The notes under the pieces: model-generated | The model's input: the letters and a program-made list of their open reading frames with translations, nothing else | The model's database searches: none | What the model was told of the DNA's origin: nothing | Shown: positions 11,061-62,445 of the stretch, piece after piece | Layout: every line of letters begins with the position of its first letter | Numbering within the stretch: the stretch's first letter is position 1 | NCBI GenBank assembly: GCA_029215795.1 | Contig: JARDYH010000005.1 | Coordinates: 8,960,001-9,024,000, forward strand | Length of the DNA stretch: 64,000 nucleotides | DNA from: Anniella stebbinsi | Taxonomy: Eukaryota > Chordata > Lepidosauria > Squamata > Anniellidae | Direction of reading: 5' to 3' | Made by a program: the position numbers and the translations under genes

Positions 11061-11204
11061 CCTCTCTTCCTCTTCAAATGAGTCGTAGCCCAGAGCAAAC
11101 AAAGGCTAGAGTAGCACGCCCCATTGGAGAGGGAGGAAAATCTGGGTTCACTTGGAAAGCCTTTTGTGGGGGTAGGATTTTTCCCGCGGGGTCAATAAAA
11201 ACGA

Positions 11205-11560
11205 ATGGGAAAATCCTATTATTATTAATATATTTATTTATATCCCACCTGTTTCCCAATAATGGGACTCAAGGCGGCTTACAAATTAAAACATGTACAG
11301 TTAAAACAAATAGCGATAAACAAAAATTAAAAATATAATTAGACGTAGTACAATTTTAAAATATTTAAAACATTTTAAAACATTTTAAATACATTAAAAA
11401 TCCTAACTCTAAGCAGTACCTCCACAAAGGTCTGAATTACTCCCCAAAGGCCTGCCGAAACAAAAGTTTTAGCCTGCCTCGGAAAGCACACCAAGGAGGG
11501 AGCCAGTCCAAGCTTTTAGTATAGCTGTGATTGGGCAGCAATGGGTTGTATCCCTTGTTA
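11205..11560 (-). repeat. AT-rich retroposon segment (reverse orientation)
   Basis: TATTTATTTATATCCCACCT with GGACTCAAGGCGGCTTACAA, followed by an A/T-rich stretch, resembles a LINE-type 3' end read backwards. An (AT)n microsatellite follows at about 11609-11633. Confidence 0.45.
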
Positions 11561-12283
11561 GTCCCACTTAGGGTAGCAGAGATACAGCTCAGTGTTTCCT
11601 CTTCAAGCTATATATATATATATATATATATATCTTCAAGCAGCTAGTTGCTGCTCTTTCTGACTCAGGTTTCATTTTGTGTGAAAAATGTGAGTTATTT
11701 CAAGAATTGCCCTGCAAATGGCAGCGCCAACACAGTTCATTATCCCTATATTGGCTTGGAGAGAGTGATGTGCTAGTAATATTGGGGATTAGAGATGGAG
11801 CTGAGGCTGGCTTGGATTTCTACAGCAAAATCTCACATGCTAAACAAACATCCCTCCCCCTCCCCCTTGTTGTAGCAACAATCAATCTACCTAATTTCCC
11901 CCCCTAAAACTTACTATTAACTCAAATCTGGCGCTCAAAGTGCCTTGCGCTTCTAAATGTTGAAAAACGCCAAAAAAAACCCACCCAAAAAATAAGGCCT
12001 GTATTAGAAAATGCACTAACTCCTGTCTTTGCAGCTACGTTACACAGCTATGCTAAAACCTTATATTTCTCCATAGTTTTCTATGGGCAGCTCTTACTTC
12101 CATTCGCATTGCTTCCTAACCAACCCAGAAGCTGGAAATGTGTTGACAGTTTATTATATTTATGGACCAGCTACGCCACGCGCTTCCCAGCCCTGCGAGA
12201 GCAGAGAGCATGTTGGGTGTTGTAGTCTTGACTCACGCTTAGAAATGGCTGCTGAGGGGCGGGAGGAGGGAGCGGAATAGGAG

Positions 12284-12383
12284 CAACAATCTCCTAGCAA
12301 CTAGAACATAGCCCTCCTCAACGTGTTGCCCAAACCGGCCTTTGGCTGGGACATCTCTCACATCTGTCTTTTTAGTATTGTGG
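12284..12383. repeat. 100-bp direct repeat, left copy
   Basis: It starts CAACAATCTCCTAGCAACTA and ends TTTTTAGTATTGTGG. It matches 16384-16483 over 100 bases with five substitutions and no indel. The flank on the left (12180-12283) is GC-richer with a GGGGCGGG box and may be old promoter sequence; the repeat contains an RFX-like CCTAGCAAC half site. Confidence 0.85.
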
Positions 12384-12990
12384 TTTGTTGTGTCCACAGA
12401 TCTAGGACCCTTGGAAGTAGGAACCTGGTTCCACACAAAACTCAGGTGGTAGACATTTATTGTAGTGCTCCTTCTTTGCAGGCAGCTACAGGCAGACTGG
12501 CCTTTGCGTTGCCAGTCTGCTACAAAACCTGGGATGGACTATCTGTGCTTAATGCAGGTCATTCAGAAATCCTGGCCTGGCTCAAAGAATGGGCCCATCA
12601 CAAACACTACATCCCTCCTTTCCTTCAAATATGAAAAACAGCAACATAGCTATAAAGTTAGAGTATCTGAACAACAACAAAACTGCAACTGTATAAGGAA
12701 AATATACAACTAATGCACATATTAAAAATGCACATGCAAATCAAATTAGGTAAACAAGAACAATTAGCTCAATAGTTCACAAAACAGTTTTTCATGTAAT
12801 ATTGTCCTGCAAATAGCTTGGAGCACGGCGGCTGGTCCTTGTTGGGTAACGTTGCAAGTTCAAATCTGAAACACCAAGAGTTGCTGGATCTGGTGCTGCA
12901 GGAGTGGTGGATGGGATGGGATGTTCACTCTGTGTGAACTGATCATCATCACAGTCAGGTCTTTGGGTCTGAGGGGTGTTGTGAAGTGGT

Positions 12991-13941
12991 TTAATGTGTG
13001 AAAACATTCCTTGTGATTTTATGGGTACCCCTCTGTGCAGTAACCATCGTGCCATTTATCATTGTGATTTGATATGGTGCAGGACAGAAAGGCATTGAAT
13101 GTTTGTTTTGAGGCTGGAGATTCTTAACAAGCACCATGTCCCCCACTTTGAATGGTACTACTCTGGCTCGCCGACGCTGATCAGTGTACTGTTTCATTGC
13201 AAGTTTTGCCTTATTATCATGTTGGCGCAGATGTGCATCCTTGAGTGGGACATCTATTTGAGGTAGCTTTGTCCGCACCTGTCTGCCAAACATTATGGTA
13301 GCTGGTGCCACACCAGTGGAACAATGGGGGGTGGTTCGGTAGCTGCGGAGAAATTGAAATAATTCTTGTTTCAGATTTGTTCCTTTTGCTGTAGCAATCT
13401 GTAAGGCTTTCTTCAGGGTCCTCATAAATCTCTCAACATCACCATTTGCTTGTGGCCAATGAGGAGTAATTTTCCGATGTTTGAAACCAAGATAGTCTGA
13501 AAATTGAGCAAACTGCAGGCTTTGAAAAGGTGGTCTATTGTCACTTTTGACAACAGCAGGTATGCCATAAGAGGAGAAAATTTTGTCTAATTTTGGAATG
13601 ACAGCATTTGCTGAAGTGGTAGTGACTGTTTCTACTTCTGGATAACGGCTGTAATTGTCAATAACTACCAAAAGATGTCTTCCAGCAGGGAGATCACAGA
13701 AATCAACACTGACTTCCATCCATGGTGTTGAAGGAAGAGGAGAAACATGCAGTGGTGCAGAGTGGTTTTGTGGGATTGCTGCTTGGCACAGTGTACAAGA
13801 TTTTACACGCTGTTCAGTAAGGTTATCAATTCCAGGGAACCAGACCTTTTCTCTGAGCAGTGCTTTGGTTTTAACTACCCCCTGGTGACTTTCATGGGCC
13901 AAATCAATTGCACGGTTCCATAGAGAACGTGGAATAACCAA
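12991..13941 (-). pseudogene. Gypsy integrase remnant, open for 316 codons
   Basis: A zinc-binding HHCC set is present (H16, H19, C49, C52), followed by the D80, D134, E170 triad with the canonical 35-residue spacing. The second Asp lies in SDNRPPF, where gypsy integrases usually have G after N. A C-terminal basic domain follows. The domain is well preserved compared with its neighbours. A frame change near 13000-13055 separates the final pol tail (12792-13055, YPTRTSRRAPSYLQD). Confidence 0.8.
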
Positions 13942-14064
13942 ACGAGTACCTCGAAGGAGGCAGCAATTCTCTGTGACGGTAAGTTCACCCTTTATATTAG
14001 CAAATGATTGGATGATTGCTCGTGCTTCACAAGTCAGATGTGCTAGATTATTCAGAAGATCTTT

Positions 14065-14513
14065 CTACTGACCATTGTGGACAGTCTGGATGATTGTCTG
14101 TATACATGTGTCAGCTTGTGTAGCAGTCTCTATTTCTTGTAGAGAAAGAGCAGCATGGGAGACAAGGAAATTGACATGTGCCTCTGTTTCATTTGTAGCT
14201 GTGTGGTTGGCAGCTGTTTTAAATATGGGATGCCTAGAAAAATAATCAGCTAGATTGTCTTTACCTGGTCGATACACAACTCTGTAGTTATAGCCTTGCA
14301 ATTTGAGCATCCATCGCTCAATACGAACTGGTGGTTGAAAGGATGGATTATTAAACATGCCCAGGCTACTGCAAGAGCTTCCTTCTCTGTCTGAGAATAT
14401 CGTTGTTCTGTAGGAGAAAGAGCTTTGCTGGCATATGCAATAGTAGAAATGTGGCCATCTTGATCAACTTGTGTGAGAACAGCTCTTAGTCCAACAGGGC
14501 TGGCATCCACCAC
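14065..14513 (-). pseudogene. Gypsy RNase H remnant, frameshifted
   Basis: Two overlapping frames share the domain. The first (14513-14250) has MVDASPVGLRAVL and EKEALAVAWAC, the catalytic D and E regions. The second (14358-14065) has WMLKLQGYNYRVVYRPGKDN followed by LADYFSRHP, the closing D and the typical end of the domain. The break between them shows inactivation. Confidence 0.75.
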
Positions 14514-14579
14514 AAGTTCATCTTCTTGCTTGGATCAAAGTATGACATGACTACATCACTTGCAAGTGCATCCTTTAAC

Positions 14580-15491
14580 TCAGTAAAAGCAATCTGGTGT
14601 TTTTCTGACTATTCCTATGTTTGATCTTTCTTTAGTGAGATCCCGGAGAGGTTGTGAGATTGTGGCTAATCTTGGTATAAATCGGCCGCAATAGTTTGCA
14701 AGGCCTAGCAAACTGCGAACTTCAGTAGAACTAGTAGGTACAACAGCATTATGTATAGCCATTACTTTTTTTGGATCTGCCGAAATGCCATCTTTGGAGA
14801 AGACATATCTAAAGAATTCCAAAACAGGTTTTTTGAACTCACATTTACTTTGATTTAATGTCAGGTGTTCCTCATGCAGTCGTTTTAAAACTGCTTCAAG
14901 TCGAATATCATGTTCAGTTGATGTGGTACCAAAAACCAGGATATCATCACTTACACTAAGAACTCCGGGGAGTCCAGCTAGAACTTCATGGACAACATTC
15001 TGAAATATCTCTGCAGCTGAAGAAATGCCAAAATTGAGGCGCTTGTAGCGTCGAAGGCCAACATGAGTTGAAAAGGTTGTGATATATCTGGACTCTGGAT
15101 GGAGCTCCAACTGGTGGTAACCAGATGTAAGGTCAAGTTTGGAGAAGAACTTTGCCCCATTCAAATCTGCGATGATGTCATCCACAGTGGGAGTAATGTG
15201 TCTCTCTCTCTTGATGGCTTGATTGGGTAAGCGCATATCCACACAAATCTGGATTTTTCCTGGTTGCTTAGGCTTCTGGACAACTACGATTGGAGAAACC
15301 CAAGAAGTAGGACCTTCTACTCGCTCAATAATGTCAAGCTCTTCTAGATGTGTTAGTTCTTCTTCAACTAGTTTTCTGATGTGGAAAGGAATACGTCTAT
15401 GTGGTAATGCCACTGGCTGAACATTTTCATCAATGTGAAGTCTTACTTGCTTTCTTTTTAGCTTTCCAATCCCTTGAAACATTTTTTTCAT
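14580..15491 (-). pseudogene. Gypsy reverse transcriptase remnant
   Basis: A 303-codon frame with the RT landmarks in order: SPIVVVQKPKQPGKIQICVD, FSKLDLTSGYHQLELHPESR, and the catalytic box VSDDILVFG, where the usual Y of YXDD is V. Phenylalanine-rich thumb and GLANYCGRFIPRLA follow. The frame ends early before RNase H. Confidence 0.8.
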
Positions 15492-15774
15492 AGGTTTGGA
15501 GGCTTTGAGTTATTCTATCAAGACGTATTTCTTGTATTACTTGAATTAGTCGTAATGTACTAGCAGTCTTGTAACTAAGCAGTGTATCACTACCATAGGC
15601 CACCACATACAGTGGGCTTGTAACAGTGATGCCTCTGAAAGCAAAAGTGGCTCGAAACATACCAGACACTGATAATGGTTTTGGGGTACTATAGGCATAT
15701 ATCTTTACTGCTGTGTTCTGAAGTGATGGCTTCTGAGGGAATGCATCATATACACACTGAGCCATCACATTCAC
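15430..15774 (-). pseudogene. Gypsy aspartic-protease region remnant
   Basis: The peptide lies between zinc knuckles and RT and has the beta-rich look of the post-active-site part of gypsy proteases (ATFAFRGITVTSPLYVV). The catalytic D-S/T-G lies at or upstream of the frame change and was not identified. Assignment rests mainly on position. Confidence 0.5.
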
Positions 15775-16280
15775 AGTCTATGTCCTTGTATACAAATGTG
15801 GCAACATGGTAGACAATTCTGTTTGGAAACACTTGTTTGTGTAGAGTACACTGTGTAAACATATGCATTGTCTTCCTCTGAAGGGTCAGCCTGAAGAGCA
15901 TTTGCTTGGTTTTGGATGTGAATGCTTGGTGTAAGCTGTGGTGATCTGCAGACTCTTGCATAGTGGTTTCTTTTTCCACAGTTATGGCAAATTGTACCTC
16001 TGGCAGGGCAATTGCTTCTGTGAGGATAGGATCCTCCACAGTTGTAGCAGGTTGCCTGTGCTGTCTTCATGGACATTTGCTGGGCTTTAGGAGATTGATT
16101 GCCATTGCCACCTTGAGGATGTGTTCGCTGATTCCTGTTGAAATGCTTCTGGAGTGCATGTGCAGTTTCTATTTGTGCAGACTGATTCCCTTGTTCTATT
16201 AGCTGAGCATGTGTTTCTGACATTTCATTTGCTCGAACAGTGTCCAGTATTTTGGTGAGAGTCATCTGGGGTTCTCGCAA
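15771..16280 (-). pseudogene. Gypsy gag remnant with zinc knuckles
   Basis: Two CCHC-like modules are seen: CYNCGG followed by SYPHRSNC, then CHNCGKRNHYARVC, a CX2CX4HX4C knuckle that binds RNA in gag nucleocapsids. The first module is a spaced or degraded version. The upstream capsid portion is cut at 16383. A second frame at 15746-16039 overlaps, marking a frame change into the protease. Confidence 0.7.
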
Positions 16281-16383
16281 AATTTGCCTTCGAAGTTTGG
16301 CTGAAGAGCATCCCTGTATTATTTGCGCCGTTATCTCGTGATGTGTGTTTGCAAATTCACAGGATCGTGCCAGATGATGTAAA

Positions 16384-16483
16384 CCAACAATCTCCTAGCA
16401 ACTAGAACACAGCCCTCGTCAACGTGTTGCCCAAATCGGCCTTTGGCTGGGACATCTCCCACACCTGTCTTTTTAGTATTGTG
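16384..16483. repeat. 100-bp direct repeat, right copy
   Basis: Same length as 12284-12383 and offset by exactly 4100 bases. It starts precisely where gypsy gag sequence stops, so it marks the right edge of the inserted or duplicated segment. Confidence 0.85.
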
Positions 16484-16525
16484 GATTTCCATTACTTATT
16501 ATGTATTTAGTTATTACATTTCTAT

Positions 16526-16845
16526 TAGGCTGACCATATGAAAAGGAGGACAGGGCTCATGTAACTTTAAGAGTTGTAGAGAAAAGGGAATTTCAGCCGG
16601 TGCCATTTGTATGCAATTAGTTCCTTGTGAAATTCCCTCTTCATCACAACTGTTAAAGTTGCAGGGGCCCTGCCTTCTTTTGCATATGGTCACTCTAATA
16701 TAGTGCCTGCAGCTTTAACTGTTGTGATGAAGAGGGAATTTCACCAGGAACTAATTGCATACAAATGACACTGATTGAAATTCCCTTTTCTCTATGACTG
16801 TTAAAGTTACATGAGCCCTGTCCTCCTTTTCATATGGTCAGCCTA
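16526..16845. mobile_element. hAT-like foldback element (TAGGCTGACCATATG family), copy 2
   Basis: 320 bp with termini TAGGCTGACCATATG and CATATGGTCAGCCTA, self-complementary along most of its length. It is flanked by a perfect 8-bp duplication, ATTTCTAT (16518-16525 and 16846-16853), as expected for hAT-superfamily insertion. There is no coding capacity, so it would depend on a transposase elsewhere. Confidence 0.8.
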
Positions 16846-17954
16846 ATTTCTATACTTCTCAATTTCTGGGCGTTTCACAAAGCTACCATAGCTCATTGCG
16901 TGAGAGAAGTCATTGAACTGGATCTCCAATTTAATGAAGTATACTCATTGTGCCTAGCATTCGAAACAAAATTCACATCAGCAAAACAGTCAGAGAAAGC
17001 GAGGGGGGAGGGATAGGTCAGGCAGTTTAAAAAGGTCAAAATGAGCAGAGGCATTTTGATGCCTGAAGTGGAAGATCCAAATTAGCACCCACAGCTAAAG
17101 GAAACCTGGAACTTCTGCTCAAGCTTCTTTTAAATAGTTTATTTCCCAGCCTGCTGCCCTCCATACGGTGAGCTACAAATTCCAGCACCCCAGGGAATGC
17201 TGGGAAATGTAGTCTAACACATCTGGAGGGCACCAGGTTGGGGAAGTCTGTTTCAAGTTAATTCAGCTAAGCTGCAGTTCTCACCTGTACCACAATGGCC
17301 TTTGGAAGGTACGTCTTGTATTGCATGGCTGATCAAAGCTGGACCTGTTGAAAAATAACTTTTTATGCAGCTATTAAAAGTACAGGATCCCTGTACTGAG
17401 TCCTTGTCATGGGGCTACTCTAGCCATGCAGTGGTGTTGTCTTGGTTATAAAAGCAGGTGGTTTTGCCAACTCACCTCTTTTACAGAGGTGGTGCCATCA
17501 TGAAGTTGAGGCAGCAGTTTCCGCAAGCAGCAGATTCGGTGTGTCAACAGAGGGAGACTCTTAATTGGCCTGATGCAGATCTGAGCACAATCCACCTAGA
17601 TCTTCTCCTGCATGAGCCCTGTTTAACCTAGGTTGTTTCCAGATGGGGTTGTTAGTTTGCTATCACCACATTTCATTCATGGAATTTTACATGACATTCA
17701 GACATTGTCGCCTTCCACTTGTAACCCTAACTTCTCATTAGGGTTACAAAAACATGGGAGGGTTACAAATCGAAGATGATGTCATCTGGACCCATCATAC
17801 AATTCTGTGAATGAGGCAGGTCGATGGCACCATAAAAACCTTGACTGGAAGCATCCAAAGAGACACCTGAAAACAAGTCTTCTAAATCTGTAATTTTAAA
17901 CCTTTTCAGACCTAAGAACCCACCTTTATCTTCAACCTGCCATATCTACAACCT

Positions 17955-19020
17955 GCTAGATGGAACAACTATTAGGTGGATCCACAGTTGGCTACAGAAT
18001 CGGACTCAAAGAGTGCTTATCAATGGTACCTTCTCACACTGGGGGGAGGTAACGAGCGGGGTACCGCAGGGCTCAGTCCTGAGCCCAGTGCTCTTCAACA
18101 TTTTTATTAATGATTTGGATGAGGAGGTGCAGGGAATGCTTATCAAATTTGCAGATGACACAAAATTGGGCGGGATCACTAATACCCTGGAATACAGAAA
18201 CAAACTCCAAAGTGATCTTGATAGACTGGAGCATTGGGCTGAAAACAACAGAATGAAATTTAATAGGGATAAATGCCAAGTTCTACACCTAGGAAAAAGA
18301 AACCAAATGCACAGTTACAAGATGGGGGATACTTGGCTCAGCAATACGAGAAGGATCTTTGAATTGTTGTAGATCACAAGCCAAATATGAGCCAACAGTG
18401 TGATGTGGCTGCAAAAAAAGCAAATGCTATTTAGGGCTGCATTAATAGAAGTATAATTTCTAAATCACGCGAGGTACTGGTTCCCCTCTATTCGGCACTG
18501 GTTAGGCCCCATCTTGAGTATTGCATCCAATTCTGGGCAGCACACTTCAGGAAGAATGCAGACAATCTGGAGCATGTTCAGAGGAGGGCAACAAGGATGA
18601 TTAGGGGTCTGGAAACAAAGCCCTATGAGGAGAGATTGAAAGAACTGGGCATGTTTAGCGTGGAGAAGAGAAGACTGAGGGGAGACATGACAGCACTTTT
18701 CAAATACTTGAAAGGTTGTCACACGGAAGAGGGCCAGGATCTCTTCTCGATCAACCCAGAATGCAGGAATAATAGGCTTAAGTTACAGGAAGCCAGATTC
18801 TGGCTGGACATCAGAAAAAACTTCCTGACTGGTAGAGCAATACAACAATGGAACCAATTACTTAGGAAGGTGGTGGGCTCTCCCACACTAGAGGCATTCA
18901 AGAGGCAGCTGGACAACCATCTGTAAGGGATGCTTTAAGGTGGATTCCTGCATTGAGCAGGGGGTTGGACTCGATGGCCCTATAGGCCCCTTCCAACTCT
19001 ACTATTCTCTGATTCTCTGA
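17955..19020 (+). mobile_element. CR1 LINE, 5'-truncated copy
   Basis: The 5' part encodes a reverse transcriptase fragment including SGVPQGSVLSPVLFNIFIND and KFADDTKLGG, the ADD catalytic box of CR1. The 3' part (GGAAACAAAGCCCTATGAGG onward) is the CR1 3' region and ends in ATTCTCTGATTCTCTGA, the octamer-type CR1 tail. Stops interrupt the coding frame after about 18370. Confidence 0.85.
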
Positions 19021-19724
19021 TTAATTTTTATAGTTTATGTCTGTCTTTTTGCTTCTCTTTCTAGGATGGCCAGATAAAATGACTAATTCTTCTGCAGTTT
19101 TAATCATTGCACAGAAGAGGGAATTTGGTCAAGTTCAACTTGCTTTGTAGGGTCGAGGGAGGCTGCACCTGCTCAAATTCACTCTTTTGCCTACCTGTTA
19201 AAGGCAAAGGAACTCTTTCTTCTCTTGGATTTTGTTGTCCTGTCTCTCTATTTTAATTCCATCTTTCTGTTTATGCCTGTCTCTCTTTTTAAAGCAACAA
19301 CAAAACCCCTAGTTTAAAAAAATGGTAGTGATGTTAGTGAGGTGCAACCTGTTTGGGAGTCTTGGCATACCAGTTAAAGAACAATTCTTTATATTACCTG
19401 AGAGCAAAAGAAAACATGCATGGTGTCTGGAGGCAGGAAGACTGTGCAAACATCTTTTACACATGCAAAGTCAATGTTAAAGTTTTAAAATTGTTGGGTT
19501 ACATTTCTTTTTCACCCTACGATCTGGCAGCAAGCTAGGATTGCCTTCAGGTCGTTTAAAATATATATAAGTCCAGTTTCAAGTGTTATGCAATAACAAT
19601 AGGAAAGATTAACTTGCAAATTAATAGTGGCTATTTTTGTCCTTTCTGGAACAAGTGTACTGGAGTGAAAAAAAAACTACAACCATTCCACCCAGTATTT
19701 TATTTACTAATGGTATTTATATGG
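19021..19724. other. Intergenic stretch with no recognised feature
   Basis: AT-rich sequence upstream of CACNA1F between a CR1 tail and the large palindrome. No exon, RNA gene or clear repeat was seen. Confidence 0.4.
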
Positions 19725-20722
19725 ATGTCCCATAACACAAATTCCGTGGGCAGCTCACAAAAACAGGTAACAACGTTAAAAGTACAATTAACAAAAACTA
19801 TTAAAAACGAAAACAATTAAGATATAGATTTTAATCTAGGAGGACCTGGCTGACACCAAAAAGACCATAGAGACGACACCAGGCAAACGCCTCTGAGAAG
19901 CCCCCCTGCTTAGTGGTCATCTGCTTCACGCCAAGCAGGGCTTCTGAAGTAGATTTTAATGGTCAGGTAGGCTGACCATATGAAAAGGAGGACAGGGCTC
20001 CTGTAACTTTAACAGTTATAGAGAAAAGGGAATTTCAGCCAGTGTAATTGGTATGCAATTAGTTCCTGGTGAAATTCCCTCTTCATCACAACAGTTAAAG
20101 GTGCAGGCACTATACTAGAGTGACCATATACAAAAGAAGGCAATTGAATACAAATGACACTGGCTGAAATTCCCCTTTCTCTACAACTATTAAAGTTACA
20201 GGAGCCCTGTCCTCCTTTTCATATGGTCAGCCTAGGTAAGTGCATATGGGAGAAAGAGGTCTTTCAGGCAAGTAAGGGAGCAAGAGCCTGAGTTGCAGGG
20301 GCCCTGCCTTCTTTTGTATATGGTCACTCTAGTATAGTGCCTGCACCTTTAACTGTTGTGATGAAGAGGGAATTTCACCAGGAACTAATTGCATACCAAT
20401 TACACTGGCTGAAATTCCCTTTTCTCTATAACTGTTAAAGTTACAGGAGCCCTGTCCTCCTTTTCATATGGTCAGCCTACCTGACCATTAAAATCTACTT
20501 CAGAAGCCCTGCTTGGCGTGAAGCAGATGACCACTAAGCAGGGGGGCTTCTCAGAGGCGTTTGCCTGGTGTCGTCTCTATGGTCTTTTTGGTGTCAGCCA
20601 CGTCCTCCTAGATTAAAATCTATATCTTAATTGTTTTCGTTTTTAATAGTTTTTGTTAATTGTACTTTTAACGTTGTTACCTGTTTTTGTGAGCTGCCCA
20701 GGGAATTTGTGTTATGGGACAT
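19725..20722. repeat. 998-bp near-perfect palindrome
   Basis: Arms 19725-20142 and 20305-20722 (418 bp each) are reverse complements in exact register about position 20223.5, with only a few substitutions and no net indel; the loop is 162 bp. The inner part of each arm belongs to the 512-bp foldback element (19968-20479). The outer 243 bp of each arm are flanking sequence, including AGCTGCCCAGGGAATTTG and AAATCTACTTCAGAAGCCC, also inverted. Confidence 0.9.
19968..20479. mobile_element. hAT-like composite foldback element, copy 3 (512 bp)
   Basis: Termini TAGGCTGACCATATG and CATATGGTCAGCCTA. The centre contains an extra half-element (ending GGTCAGCCTA near 20234) and a unique spacer from GGTAAGTGCATATGGG to CCTGAGTTGCAGGGG. 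The whole 512-bp unit recurs at 42594-43105 with one substitution noticed. No separate target duplication is visible, because the flanks are inverted copies of one another. Confidence 0.8.
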
Positions 20723-20775
20723 AACTGTTAAAGTTACATGAGCCCTGACCTGGATTTTATCTGGTCACCCTACAT
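20720..20775. repeat. Fragment of the TAGGCTGACCATATG family
   Basis: ATAACTGTTAAAGTTACATG and GAGCCCTGACCTGGATTTTA match one end of the foldback family. It abuts the right arm of the palindrome, suggesting a breakpoint in repeat sequence. Confidence 0.5.
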
Positions 20776-20984
20776 TAGGATAAGGCTGTTCCCATTTCCC
20801 TCACATCACTGATGATACTACCCTTTCCTGGGCCTAGCCAGGCTCTTGCCTGGGGTGTCCCCAGCTCTCCACAGTTGGTGACCTAACCAGCTGTGTGAGC
20901 TCCCTCCTCCCTGCCTCCTGCGCTGCCCTTTAAAGTAGGCAATCTGCCTTAATCCTCAACCAAGCCAGGGAATGAAGCAGAGAG

Positions 20985-21016
20985 AGCGACAGAGAGAGAG
21001 AGAGGGAGAGGAGGGA
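20985..21016. repeat. (GA)n-rich tract upstream of CACNA1F
   Basis: A purine run of GAGAGA units about 290 bases before the CACNA1F start codon. Confidence 0.7.
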
Positions 21017-21302
21017 GGGAACGTGAAGCAGGCCACGAGCAGGGGGGCTCAAATTCTTTTCAGAGGGAACCCTGTGGTGAAAGCAAGCTGTGCATGTGAG
21101 GTGGGGGGGTCTGGAAAGGCTCCTGCCTTGGCCCTCATGAAGGCCTTTGGGCCGAATTTGGCCCTTCCTCCCCATCCAGGGAGAAAGGCCAAAAGAATGG
21201 GTGATCCCCCCCATGCGATGTGGAGAGGTAGTTGGGCTGAAGTGCTAGCATCCTCTGGAGCGTGACACATCTGCCCTCTCGTCCCCACAGCCAGCCAGCA
21301 AG

Positions 21303-61652
<40,350 letters not shown>

Positions 61653-61852
61653 GTGAGATCTTAGTCCCTGACCTTTAGCTCTGAGCATGCGTTTTCTGGA
61701 GATATAACCGACTGTGTGTGTGGGAGAGAGAGAGAGGGAGACAGGCAGACAGACAGTCAGACAGTGGAAAGAGAGTAGCAATCCTGCCCAAGAAAAAGGT
61801 TTTTTGTGTTACCCCACCCCCGGGTTCCGAGCCATTTTCTGGATCTAAATCC

Positions 61853-61880
61853 AACACACACACACACACACACACACAAA
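61853..61880. repeat. (CA)n microsatellite
   Basis: About thirteen CA units in CACNA1F intron 18. Confidence 0.85.
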
Positions 61881-62224
61881 TACAGGCATGATCCAGGTAC
61901 CTACATTCTTTTGCAGCTACATTCTTTTGTGGGGTCATTACAACTCAGCGGGGAGGGATTTCAGATCCAGAAAATGGCATGGGGGGTGTTGTTCTTGAAG
62001 AGATCCACCCAGTACTGCTGCACCAATCCAAACCAGAGCCCCTAGCATGGCTGCTTTTCAGATCAGAATCAAAAGGCCAGGAGGATCTCCACGTCTTGTC
62101 TGTTTTGATCCCCAAAAGAATTAGGCCCCCAATATTCTGCAGAGCCAGTTTTCAATATAGCTACCAGCTATATGTGACTTGGTATAAAGCTGCATGAGCA
62201 AAAGCTGGAATTATTGAATAGCCT

Positions 62225-62445
62225 GCATACAGGCAACTGAACATATGTAAGAACATTTAAAATGCCTCGCGACGCAGTAATCTTATGTACACTAGTTGCA
62301 GGGGAACATAGGTGGGGGTGTTGTTGCTATTGCATCACGTCCTGCTTGTGGGTTCCTGATCCCCAGCTGGTTGGCCACTGTGTTAAAAGAACGCTGGACT
62401 GGATGGACCCTTGGTCTGATCCAGCAGGGCTCTTCTTATGTTCTC
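62225..62445 (+). repeat. Retroposon 3' end (CR1/SINE-like)
   Basis: Ends TTGGTCTGATCCAGCAGGGC then TCTTCTTATGTTCT; the interior has GGTTGGCCACTGTG and CTGGACTGGATGGACCC. Same 3' family as 36172-36385 and, in reverse, near 7770-7870 and 39415-39480. Lies in CACNA1F intron 18. Confidence 0.6.

Larger units (their letters stand above)
12384..16383 (-). mobile_element. Decayed Ty3/gypsy-class retroelement, truncated at the gag side
   Basis: On the minus strand, from 16383 down: end of capsid and zinc-knuckle region, protease, reverse transcriptase, RNase H, integrase and a short pol tail. The order PR-RT-RH-IN is that of Ty3/gypsy elements. Reading frames change between several domains, so the copy is dead as a whole. 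The upstream gag and 5' LTR are missing: coding sequence stops abruptly at 16384, where the 100-bp repeat begins. No LTR pair is visible. About 400 bases (12384-12790) beyond the pol tail are unassigned and may be a partial 3' LTR. Confidence 0.8.

Noticed and set aside
12991..13941. Integrase ORF as a host gene such as a GIN-type domesticated integrase
   Set aside because: It sits in order with RT, RNase H and gag remnants of a single element, so a retrotransposon fragment is the simpler reading.
12284..16483. The 100-bp direct repeats as LTRs of the gypsy element
   Set aside because: The right copy abuts truncated gag rather than a primer-binding site, and both lack a clear TG...CA boundary. 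The 3' side also has 400 bases between the pol end and the repeat.
18013..18372. Reverse transcriptase ORF as a separate gene
   Set aside because: It is the 5'-truncated coding end of a CR1 LINE whose 3' end and tail follow directly.
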